A DNA stretch of 64,000 bases, from the NCBI GenBank assembly GCA_963736455.1, contig CAVTON010000002.1:1205931-1269930 (forward strand). The letters run 5' to 3'. This document shows, one piece after another, positions 35,965 to 45,479 of this stretch. This DNA is from DAHUXD01 sp963736455. GTDB lineage: Bacteria > Acidobacteriota > Thermoanaerobaculia > UBA5066 > Gp7-AA6. Each line of letters opens with the position of its first letter. The stretch's first letter is position 1. The notes under the pieces were generated by a model. The model saw only the letters and a program-made list of their open reading frames with translations. It searched no databases and was not told the origin of the DNA. A program made the translations under genes and the position numbers.

Positions 35965-38271
35965 TCAAGCCGCCTTCCGGGCGGGGAGAGAAGGCTCAGC
36001 GCGAGGCCGAATCCGTCCGTGCCGGACGACCCGGACCCGCCTGTAGTCGTGAAGGCATAGACCGGGAGCGCTCCGCCATCCACGACCAGAGACAACGCGG
36101 CGTCGGAGGGAACTTCCAGCGGTCCGAAGAGCGAAGCGAGACCGCGCCGGACGTCGCTGCGAGGCGGCACGACGAGAAACGCGGTGGCGAGGGCCACCGA
36201 GGATGCCTCGAGCACCGTGATCGCGATCGGCCCTCCCCAGAAGTTCGGATTGATGACGTGAAGGTCCGTGACGTCGGCCTGGGAGGCCGTGATCCCGCGG
36301 AGCGTGCGGAGCGGCGAGAGCTCCCCGGTCGAAACCGCGCGCAGCGGCGCGGCCGGCGAGGAGGACGCCGGCGAGCGGCTCGAGAGCACCGAAACGCGGA
36401 CGTCGTCGTCCGCATCGACCTCGAGCGTTCCATATCCGTCGCGCAGACCGAAGAGCGATTCCAGGACGTCGTCGCGGCTCAGGGTCGCTCCCGGGCGCGA
36501 GGACGAAGGAGACGGCGGGCGCGTCCGTGTTGTCCGCCTCGTGCTCGAGATACGACAGGCGCAGGCCGGCCGCCTGGAGCCCGGTGTTGGTCGCGACCAG
36601 GGACGTGCGGCAGGAATTCGCTTCGGATCGGGCGACGGAGTACAGGCCCGTTCCAGGACGGTCGGTCGACAAGCCGCCGCGCGACGTCGGCCGTCGTCGG
36701 ACCCGGCCTCGGCCGGCAGGTCGGCCGCGCAGGGCCCGGGAGCCGGGACATCGGCGGTTTCGATCGCGGGGAGGGCCCTCGCGTCGTTCGAATCGGATGC
36801 GGATTCGCGCTTCATCGAAGCGCTGCGATCTGCCAACGGGCGCGCGACGTCGCGGTCGGGCGGCCGGCCACTCGGCCCCGCGCCGATGTCGTCGGAGACG
36901 TCTGAACGAGAACGAAGACCTGGAACTCGGGTCCGGTCGGCGGGGGAGCCGCGAGACCCACGGGCGTCGCGGGGGTGAGCCCGGTCATCGGAACGTGGAT
37001 CACGCCGCCGGGATAGATCCCGCTCGCCACCGGCGGCGCGAAATAGTTCTGGGCGTTTCGCAGCTCGTAACGCGCGCCGGTCTTGATGATGGCCGACGGG
37101 TCGACGTCGACGGTCGGGGCGTTGTCCCAGTTGTAGATCGTGATGTTGGCGCGGCCGGGCTCGTACTTGTTCGGCCGGATGAAGACCTTCGTGCCGGTGG
37201 GCCGGGAGGAGTAGTAGGTGTTGTTCGGGAAGTCGGCTCGAGCTGAACCCGGAGAGGCTTCCGTAGAACGAGTTCCCGTCATCGTGATCGGCCGAAAGGC
37301 GTTGACGAGGGCGAGCGCCGTCCTCCGACGAAGTAGTTGTCCACGATCGTCGGCGATGCGATGCCCTTGCTGTAGCCGAGGTTCACGGCCGTGCCTCCGG
37401 ACGGGGAAGTAGGTGTAGTTGTTGCGAAGGGTCGTGTTCTTCGCGACCTTGGCCGAGTCGGACGGGCTGGCCGCGGCCGACCCGTTGGCGCCCGACGAGG
37501 ATGTCCGTCGTCGGCCCGTGACCTGCGACGAGGATCCCGTTGTTGAACGAGGTGTTGCCTTCGAAGTCGAGGTTGTCGAGCTTTCCGCCCTCGGTGTAGG
37601 CGTGGATGCCGAAGCCGAACTGGGCGAAGATGATGTTGTCGCGACGTGCTTCGTGCTCGGGCGCGGCGTTCTGGACGTAGATGCCGTGGCCGTGCCCGCG
37701 GTCGGGGCCGTCGTAGCCGTTGTAGTAGATGAGGTTGCCCGAGACCTCGGTGTCGGCGCTATCGGTGGTCGTGAGGACCCCCTGCGCCGTGTCGTGGATG
37801 ACCAGATTGATGAGCTTCGTGTCCGGTGGCCGAGCAGGTTGACGCCTTCGCCTCGTCGGCGGGCGGAGTCGGTCCGAGGCGCTCGTCGACGTCGTCGGGT
37901 CGGAGTTCGTGATCTCGAAGCCCCAGAACCAGGTGTCGGACCCGTTGATGAGGAGGGTGACTGATTCGTCCCGTCGTTTCCGTCGATGATGGCCCGCTCG
38001 CCAGCGGACTGCCGCACGACGATGGGCTCCGTCGCGGAGCCCTTGAGCTTGCTCGTGAAGTGGCCGACGTAGGTCCCGCCCCGCAGCCAGATCGTGTCGC
38101 CGGGCTTGACGGTGGCCGGCTGGGCGAGGGCCGTCGCGAGGTCCCAGGGCTTGTGCTTCGAGCCGTTGCCGGAGACGAGCCGTCCGGCGCGACGTAGAAC
38201 TCGCCGCGAAGAGGGGCGTGGAGGCGAAACCAGAGGGCGATGAGCCAGGAGGAACGGGCGAATTTGGTCAT
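35965..38271 (-). CDS. Secreted right-handed beta-helix protein A, frameshifted
   Basis: The ATG at 38271 opens a hydrophobic leader (MTKFARSSWLIALWF) and then EFYVAPDGS, the start of the mature protein shared with copies B and C downstream on this strand's upstream side. Pieces of a PbH1-type parallel beta-helix follow in several frames, then a conserved beta-sandwich-like block (NNTYYSSRPTGTKVFIRP, GRANITIYNWDN, YELRNAQNYF). Unlike B and C, it lacks SLH repeats. After GPEFQVFVL comes a low-complexity link and a different tail (RTSLVATNTG, LRLSYLEHEAD, TDLHVINPNFWGGPIAI) typical of secreted acidobacterial proteins. The tail could be a separate gene; frame breaks prevent certainty. Confidence 0.6.
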
Positions 38272-38326
38272 GGAACGGGCGATTTTACCGCGCCGCCGTC
38301 CGGCCGGGCAGTGGGTTTAGAACTTC

Positions 38327-40243
38327 TTACTGGAGGGAGAAGGTCGGGACCAGGAAGACCGCCATCTGCCCGCGGGTGCTGGGGTTCGCCGGACAGAAGT
38401 TTCCGCCGCCGCAGCCCGAGGTGATGCCGCGCGCCTGCGAGGTCCTCGATCCAGGAGGCCGCGAAGGCCGCGGCCGGCACGTCGGCTGAATACCGAGCCG
38501 GTCGCCGGGGGCGGGGCGTAGCGCGGATCCCTGCGAGGGCCTTCAGCAGGAAGACCGCCATCTGCGCCCGGCGTCACGGAGGCCGTCGGGCAGAAGTCGC
38601 CCCCGCCGCAGCCCGACGAGATCCCCTCGGCGGCGAGCTCCTCGATCCACGCCGCGGCGAAGGATTGCGCGGAGACGTCGGTGAAAACGGTGCCGGTCGC
38701 GGCGGGAGGGGCGTACGAGGCGCCGTGCTCGGCCTTCAGGAGGAAGACCGCCATCTGCGCGCGGCTGACCGAGGCGTTGGGGCAGTAGTCGCCGTCGCCG
38801 CAGCCGGCCGTGATGCCCGTCGGCCGCGACGGTGTGGATGGCGGCGTGGAAGGGTTCGGATTGGGGACGTCGTAAAACTCGTACGGTCCGAGCGTCGACG
38901 TCAGGATGAACACGTTGAACTCGGGCCCGGTCGGAGCGGTGCGGGCGCACCCGACCGGCGTCGCCGGCGTGAGAGCCGGTCATCGGAAACGCAACGGGGT
39001 TGCCGTCGTAGGTTCCCGATAAGGACGGGCGGCGCCGAAGTGATTCTGGGCGTTCGCGGACCTCGTAGTAGGAGCCCGGCGACGAGCAGGCCCGAGACGT
39101 CGACGTTGACCGTGTCTGTCTGGTCCCAGTTGTAGATGGTGATGTTGGCGCGGCCGGCTTCGTAGGCGTTGGGCCGGATGAAGACCTTGACGCCGGTCGG
39201 GCTGCGAGGAGTAGTAGGTGTTGTTCGGGAACTGGGACTGCGTGAAGCCGGAGATCGAGCCGTAGAAGGTGTTGCCCGTCATCGTGATGCCCGTGCAGTT
39301 GATGATCTTGAGGGCCGTGCCGCTGTCGAAGTAGTTGCCGGTGATCGTCGGGTTCGTGCAGCCCGCGCTGTAGCCCGAGGTTGTTCGCACCGTGCATGGA
39401 CCTGGTTGTACGTGTAGTTGGACGATGATGGTCGGGTTCGTCGCGACCTGAGGCCGCCGACGAGGATGTTGGTCGTCCATCCGCTGACGTCGAGAGGCCG
39501 CCGTTGTTGAACGACGTGTTTCCCTCGATAGTCGAGGTTGTCGAGGTGGCCGCCTGTCGGTGTAGCCGTGGATGCCGTAGCCGAACTGCTCGAAGATGAT
39601 GTTGTCGTAGACTGTCTTGGTGGCGTTGCCCGGATCGTTCTGGACATAGATCCCGTGGCCGTGTCCGCGGTCGGGCGCGTCGTAGCCGTTGTAGTAGATG
39701 AGTTGCCGTAGACCTCGGTGCTGTTGACTGCCGAGCTGCGTCAGGATTCCCTGGCACGGTGTCGTGGATGATCATGTTGATCAGCTTGGTGCCGGCGCCG
39801 ACAGGTTGGAGCCCTCGCCGCGGTTGGGAGGCGGGGTCGGTGCCGTGGAGTACGCGGTTGGGATTGGAGTTCATGATCTCGAAGCCCCAGAACCAGGCGT
39901 AGGAGCCGTTGATGTCGAGGGTGATGTTGGAGGTTGCCGTCTAGTTGCCGTCGATGGTGGCCCGCTCGCCGGCGTACTGGCGGACGATGATCGGGCTGGA
40001 GGAGGTGCCGTTGAGATTGCTCGTGAAGTGACCGACGTAGGTCCCGCCGCGCAGCCAGATCGTGTCGCCGGGATGCACGGTGGAAGGCTGGTTGAGCGCC
40101 GTCTGCAGATCCCAAGGACTGTTGATGCTGCCGTTGCCCGAGGGCGACCCGTTCGGCGACGACGTAGAAATCGGCGGCGAGCAGCGGACCGGCCGCCCCG
40201 AGGAGCAGCAGGAGCGCGCGATGCGGAGCTGCCGAGCCGGCAT
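38327..40243 (-). CDS. Secreted beta-helix protein B with SLH-like repeats, frameshifted
   Basis: A start ATG at 40243 opens MPARQLRIA followed, after one indel, by a hydrophobic signal segment. Then come SINSPWDLQTALNQPSTVHP, TIWLRGGTYVGHFTSNLNG and IIVRQYAGERATIDGN, the beta-helix opening. The middle has GYSAGCTNPTITGNYFDSGT and the shared block NNTYYSSQP, GRANITIYNW. The C terminus has three SLH-like repeats (ITAGCGDGDYCP, SSGCGGGDFCP, GCGGGNFCP) and ends FLVPTFSLQ. At least eight indels break the frame. Probably exported and held at the cell surface, acting on or binding polysaccharide. Confidence 0.68.
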
Positions 40244-40379
40244 CGCAATGTCTGGATCACTGCGCTGGATATTACGTAGTGCATGGAACCGGCCTTCAGG
40301 CAAAAGGAGACTGTCGTACAGGGCCAACAAACTGGACAGCGTCGGGACCTGGACCTGAGCGAGCCAGGGTCGATCCGAA

Positions 40380-43280
40380 CTACTGCAGGCCGAAGGTCCT
40401 GACCAGGAACGCCGCCATCTGGCCGCGGGTATTCACGCCGCGTTCGGGACAGTAGTTTCCGTTGCCGCAGCCGGCCGTGACGCCCTCGTTCGAGAGCTCC
40501 TCGATCCAGGGCGTGAACGGGATCGGTCAGGACGAGGTCCGCGAAGAGTCCGACGGGCGGCGGGGGCACGTAGCCCGGGATCGTGCTTGGCGCGCATCAG
40601 GAAGACCGCCATCTGGGCCCGCGTCACGATCGCGTTCGGGCAGTAGTTGCCGTTGCCGCATCCGGTCGTGATCCCGTCCGCGGCGAGCTTCTCGATCCAG
40701 GCCGGCGGCAAACGCGTTCGCGTGCACGTCGCTGAACATCGATCCCGGACGGCGGGCGGCGGCGTGTAGCTCGCGCCGTACTTCGACTTCAGCAGGAACA
40801 CGGCCATCTGGGCGCGCGTCACGCCCGCGGAAGGACAGTAGTTGCCGCCGCCGCAGCCGCTCGTGATCTGGTTGCGCCCGACCGTCTCGACGAAGTCGAA
40901 GAAGGGATTCGAGGGCGGCGTGTCCGGGAAGGTGATCACGTTGCCGTCGGTCGGGACGAAGTTCGGATCGTCCGTGACGAGGATGCGATCGAGCTTGCTG
41001 CCGGACGTCCCGCCCGCGGAAGCGGATCGTGTTCGTGCCCGGCCGAGAACGAGAAGATGCGCGGATCGATCGACAGCGGAACGCCGCGCGGGCCGCGGCC
41101 GTTCAGGATCGTCCACTGCCAGGTCGGCGCCCAGGTTGCCTTCGGCGTCGTCGTAGACGTCCTCGCTCCCGCCGTTGGACTTCGCGAAGAAGGTGTCGTG
41201 GTACGACGTTCGGCGCGAGGACGCGGCACCAGACGTAGTAGTTGCCCGCGTGTCGGCACGGTGATCGGTCCAGGTCGCGGTGCCGGCGTTGTCCCCGCTC
41301 GAGTCGCGACGTATTGGCCGCCGAAGGCGCCGGGATCGGAGCCGATCGCCATCGGCGCTCGCAAGAGTCGCGGCCTCCGCTTCCTCGTAGATGTACAGGT
41401 GAGACGGCGTCGGCGTCGGCGTCGGCTCGACCGCCGCCGGAAGACGGTCGGGGTCCGGGTCGGCGTCGCGGTGTCGGGTGCGGCGTCGGCGTGGCGCTCG
41501 GCGGCGCTAGGTGTGAGTCGCCGTCGGTGGCGCCGGGTCGGAGTGCTCGGCGTGCAATGTGCGCCGTCGTCGTCGGGGACGCCGGTCGCCGTGCGCGGTC
41601 GGCGTTCCGCGTCGCGGTCGGCGGAGGGGTATGCGTCGCCGTCGGGGGTACACCGGTGGCGGTGTCGGGTGGGCGTCCGAGTCGCCGTCGGCGTGCGCGG
41701 TCGGCGTCGCGTCGGCGTGGCGGTCGGCGTCCGCGTCGGCGTATGGGTCGCCGTCCGGTCGGCGTGGGTGTCGGGTCGCGTCGGCGTGTCGGGTCGGGCG
41801 TGCGTCGGTCGGGGTCCGCGTCGGCGTCTGAGTGGGAGTCGCGGCCGTCGGGGTTCGCGTCGCCGTGGCCGTCGGCGTCCGGGTCGGCGTGCGCGTCGGC
41901 GTGGCGGTCGGGGTCGGCGTCGGCTTCCGCCCGGGGAGGCCGGAAGCAGGACGAAGACGTTGAACTCGGGTCCGGTCGGCGGCGGGCGCCGCCACGCCGA
42001 ACGGGCGTGGCGACCGAGAGGCCGGTCATCGGAAGGACGAGCGGCGAGCCGTCGTAGGTTCCGCGTGAGAACCGCGGCGCCGAAGAAGTCCTCGGCATTG
42101 CGGACCTCGTAGCCCTGGCCGACGCGTCAGGACGGCGCTGACGTCGACGCTGACGGTGGTTCTGAGTCCCAGTTGTAGATGGTGATGTTGGCGCGGCCGG
42201 CCTCGTAGGCGTTGGGACGGACGAAGACCTTCACGCCCGTGGGCTGCGAGGAGTAGTAGGTGTTGTTCGGGAACTGGGACTGCGTGAAGCCGGAGATCGA
42301 GCCGTAGAAGGTATTGCCCGTCATCGTGATGCCGCGTGCAGTTGATGATCTCAGCGCCGTGCCGCTGTCGAAGTAGTTGCCGGTGACCGTCGGGTTCGTG
42401 CAGCCGGCGCTGTAGCCGAGGTTGTTCGTACCTTGCTGGACCTGGTTGTAGGTGTAGTTGCGATGATGGTCGGGTTGGTCGCGACCTGGAGGCCGCCGAC
42501 GAGGATGTTGGTCGTCCATCCGTGACGTGCGAGAGGCCGCCGTTGTCGAAGGACGTGTTTCCCTCGTAGTCGAGGTTGTCGAGGTAGCCGCCTTCGGTGT
42601 AGCCGTGGATGCCGTAGCCGAACTGCTCGAAGATGATGTTGTCGGTAGACTTGCTTGCGGTACGTTGCCCGGGTCGTTCTGGACATAGATGCCGTGGCCG
42701 TGTCCGCGGTCGGGCGCGTCGTAGCCGTTGTAGTAGATGAGGTTGCCGTAGACCTCGGTGCCGTTGACGGCGAGCTGCTCAGGACCCCCTGGCCGGTGTC
42801 GTGGACGATCATGTTGATCAGCTTGGTGCCGACGCCGAGCAGGTGGACGCCCTCGCCGCGGTCGGGAGGCGGGTCGGTGCCGTTGGAGGTACCGGTTGGG
42901 ATTGGAGTTCATGACCTCGAAGCCCCAGAACCAGGTGTAGGAGCCGTTGATGTCGAGGGTGGGGAGGTTGCCGCCGTAGTTGCCGTCGATGGTGGCCCGC
43001 TCGCCGGCGTACTGGCGGACGATGATCGGGCTGGAGGAGGTGCCGTTGAGGTTGCTGGTGAAGTGGCCGACGTAGGTGCCGCCGCGCAGCCAGATCGTGT
43101 CGCCGGGATGCACAGCGGACGGCTGGTTGAGCGCCGTCTGCAGATCCCATGGACTGTTGATGCTGCCGCTGCCCGACGGCGACCCGTTCGGAGCCACGTA
43201 GAAGTCGGCGGCGGCGGCGGTCCGATGCGCGAGCGCGAACGCGGCGACCAGAAGCCAACGGGTCAGAACCTTCGGGACAC
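40380..43280 (-). CDS. Secreted beta-helix protein C with TPT linker, CBM-like domain and SLH-like repeats, frameshifted
   Basis: This is the longest of the tandem set, about 970 residues after repair. A GTG at 43280 plus one restored G would give a good signal peptide (LTRWLLVAAFALAHRTAAAA) ahead of DFYVAPNGSPSGSGS. The beta-helix and the NNTYYSSQP block are nearly identical in DNA to copy B. A long Thr-Pro linker (about 41400-41935) follows, then a CBM/malectin-like sandwich (NYYVWCRVLAP, FFVKSNGGSEDVYDDAEG, DRILVTDDPNFVP), then three SLH-like repeats (ITSGCGGGNYCPS, ITTGCGNGNYCPN, CGNGNYCPE) ending FLVRTFGLQ. Many indels break the frame, especially in the repetitive parts. Confidence 0.66.
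41400..41935 (-). repeat. Low-complexity (Thr-Pro-Thr/Arg)n coding repeat
   Basis: A degenerate 6-bp/18-bp periodic stretch (GTCGGCGTCGGCGT type on the + strand) encodes a long Thr-Pro-rich linker inside beta-helix protein C. The reading frame slips several times within it. Such linkers usually separate exported catalytic and wall-binding domains and are often heavily modified or flexible. Confidence 0.75.
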
Positions 43281-43325
43281 TGGGTGAGAGATTAGGTCGC
43301 GTCGACCCTCGAAGGCTACTGTTCC

Positions 43326-43384
43326 GTCCGTCCCGACGACGGACAGGCGTTCCGACGCGGCCGTCACCTGTCCTCGCGGACAGG
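43326..43384. promoter_or_regulatory. Paired inverted repeats between divergent genes (possible operator)
   Basis: Two perfect short hairpins lie between the divergently transcribed beta-helix C and LuxR-type genes. GTCCGTC pairs with GACGGAC at 43326-43344, and CCTGTCC pairs with GGACAGG at 43367-43384. GGACAGG occurs a third time at 43341-43347. The shared half-site suggests a dimeric regulator, perhaps the adjacent LuxR-type protein. No protein-binding evidence exists; a transcription-stop function is possible. Confidence 0.4.
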
Positions 43385-43429
43385 TTGGCGCTTGCCGCGG
43401 GAGATCCAAATCGCGTAACCTTCGCTGGA

Positions 43430-44161
43430 ATGATCAAGGCGGCGATCCGGTCCACGCGGCGAGCGTCCGTGTGCCTGCTGGCGTTTCATCCGCTGGTGCT
43501 TTCGGAATTCGAACGTCTGCTTTCCGATCACCCGCTCGCGGTGACGGCGCGGCGTCTGGAGCCGGATCTCATCGCGGATCCGAGCCGGCTCGACGTCCCG
43601 AAGGCTTCGGTCTACGTCCTCGAGAGCCACGCCCACCGTCCGACGACCGAGGCGCTCGTCGTCGGCGTGCTCTCGCGCCAGCCGACGGCGCGCATGCGTC
43701 GTCGTCGCCGAGAAATTCGATCAGGCGGTCGCGTTTCCGCTGCTTCGGCTGGGCGGCAAAGGGCTCCTGACATTCGCGGAGTGCTCCGAGCAGCTCGCTC
43801 GCGCCGTTCTGGAGGTGGTCGGAGGCGGCTTCTGGGTCCCGCGGGCGCTGCTCTCGAACTTCGTCGACGAGACGATCACCTCGCGCGCCGACCCCGGGGG
43901 CCGGCCGGGCCGGCCCGCCTGTCGCGCCGGGAGAAGGAAGTCATGGACTCCCTGCTCGAGAACCTGTCCAACAAGGAGATCGCGGCCAAGCTCAACATGT
44001 CCGAGCGGACCGCGAAGTTCCACGTTTCGAACCTGCTCGCGAAGTACGGCGTGCGGCGCCGCGCCGACCTGATCCTGCTGACCTACACGCAGCTCGACCG
44101 GCTCGGTCGTAGATCGGCAGCCGTCGAGCTCGAGAGGGAGCTTCGGGGCGCCCGCCGGACG
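43430..44161 (+). CDS. LuxR-family response-regulator-like protein, frameshifted
   Basis: The C-terminal LuxR helix-turn-helix is complete: LSRREKEVMDSLLENLSNKE, then IAAKLNMSERTAKFHVSNLL. The N-terminal half has the receiver-like order VCLLAFHPLVLSEFERLL, SVYVLESHAH, MVVVAEKFDQAVAFPLLRLG and GKGLLTFAE after two indels (near 43695 and 43920) are corrected. The usual phospho-accepting Asp seems replaced (VYVLES), while the late Lys is kept, so it may be a pseudo-receiver. It is divergent from the beta-helix genes and may control them. The same frame runs without a stop into the next gene, so a fusion or a third indel hiding a stop (TAG 44108 in another frame) is possible. Confidence 0.7.
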
Positions 44162-45274
44162 ATGGAGCTGATCTCGGTCCGCAGGGAACTCGTCGAAGCC
44201 GGGCGCGTGCGCGTGACCGGCGCCGTGCGCTACGACGACCGGCCCGGGACCACCGAAGAGTACTGGTTCGAGGTGCCGGCCGGCATCGCGGATTCCCTCT
44301 CCGATTCCGGCAACCCCTGGCTCGTCGCTCTCCTTCCGATGGCGGCGGCGCTCGGCGAGCCGCTGCGCGTTCCGCTTCCGGTCGACCGCCTGCTCCTTCG
44401 CAACCTGCGCGAGGTGATGGTGATCTGGAGGGTTGGTTCTCCGCGTCTGCGCGTCGTCCCTCTCGAGGCGCTCGTTTCGTTCGCCGCCTCCGGCCGCGGC
44501 GAAGCGAAGGACGGGCATGTTCTTCTCGGGCGGCGTCGACTCGTTCTACACACTGCTCCACAACGAGGAGGACGAGGCCGCGGCTTTCCCGTGGACGAGC
44601 TGATCGCGATCCACGGCTTCGACATCCTCCTCGAAGACGACGGCGCCTTCGAGCGCCACCGTCGTCGCCTCGAGCGCGTCGCGGCCGCGACCGGGAAGAC
44701 GCTCCTGCCGGTGCGAATGAATCTGCGCCAGACGCGGCTGCGCGAGCTCTCGATGTCGGACCTCTGGCATGGATGCGCCCTGGCGAGCGTGGGCCTCCTT
44801 CTGGAGAACCGCTACGACCGGATCTTGATCGCGCGAGCGAGGAGTACGCGAAGATCGAGTCCCTGGGGCTCGCACCCCCTCACGGATCCGCTCCTGTCGA
44901 CCTCGGGGACGGCCTTCCTGCACGATGGGGCGGCTCTCGCCCGATGGGAGAAGCTCGAGTTCCTGACGCGCTTCGACCTGGCCATGGGCTCGCTGCGCGT
45001 GTGCACCCGCAGCACCTCCGAAGAGAACTGCGGCGCGTGCGAGAAGTGCTGTCGGAACATGATCATTCTCGAGGTCCTCGGCGCCCTGGCTCGGTCCTCG
45101 ACGTTTCCGGCGCCGAAGGTCGATCTCGACGAGTCTCGCGCCTGTTCATCCGCGGGATGGCGCTCACGTTCTATCGCGACCTGCGGCGATTGGCGCTCTC
45201 GCGGGGGCGCCCGACGTCGCGAAGGCGATCGGTCGGAGCTTCCGGCGGTCGCGATGGCGGCGGCCGGCTTCTGA
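44162..45274 (+). CDS. PP-loop ATPase-like protein with C-terminal cysteine cluster, frameshifted
   Basis: The start is taken at ATG 44162 (MELISVRRELVEAGRVRVTG). An N-terminal beta-rich part is followed by the PP-loop FFSGGVDSFYTLLHN (about 44520, in a shifted frame), IAIHGFDILLEDD, WHGCALASVGLLL, ASEEYAKIESLG, then SHPLTDPLLST and the cysteine motif ENCGACEKCCRNM near 45030. This combination recalls ExsB/QueC- or NMN/Asn-ligase-type adenylating enzymes seen in surface-glycan loci. At least three indels break it, and the true stop is uncertain (about 45250-45280). I cannot name the substrate. Confidence 0.65.
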   Translation: MELISVRRELVEAGRVRVTGAVRYDDRPGTTEEYWFEVPAGIADSLSDSGNPWLVALLPMAAALGEPLRVPLPVDRLLLRNLREVMVIWRVGSPRLRVVPLEALVSFAASGRGEAKDGHVLLGRRRLVLHTAPQRGGRGRGFPVDELIAIHGFDILLEDDGAFERHRRRLERVAAATGKTLLPVRMNLRQTRLRELSMSDLWHGCALASVGLLLENRYDRILIARARSTRRSSPWGSHPLTDPLLSTSGTAFLHDGAALARWEKLEFLTRFDLAMGSLRVCTRSTSEENCGACEKCCRNMIILEVLGALARSSTFPAPKVDLDESRACSSAGWRSRSIATCGDWRSRGGARRREGDRSELPAVAMAAAGF

Positions 45275-45403
45275 AGCGTGGCCGAGCGGCTCGAGGAGAG
45301 ATCCCGTACGGAGACCGCGCGAGGAGGATGGCTTAAGCGGCGAGCGCTCTCCGGCATGCTGCGCTGAACGAGGTGGGTCGGGCTCCTGTGGGGGATTGTC
45401 TTC

Positions 45404-45451
45404 GTAGGGGCGGCCCTTGCGGCCGCCCTCGGGCAGGAGCCAGGCCCCTAC
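45404..45451. repeat. REP-like palindromic element (degenerate)
   Basis: This copy of the GTAGGGGCGGCCCTTGCGGCC element lies between two convergent genes, with a shortened second arm ending GGCCCCTAC. It is placed where a bidirectional terminator would be useful. Confidence 0.7.
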
Positions 45452-45479
45452 GTCGTGTTGCGACTCCACCTCAGGGACC

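Noticed and set aside
41400..41935. Regular short repeats that could suggest a CRISPR array
   Set aside because: The period is 6 and 18 bp, there are no unique spacers, and the sequence encodes a Thr-Pro linker in line with the flanking protein domains.
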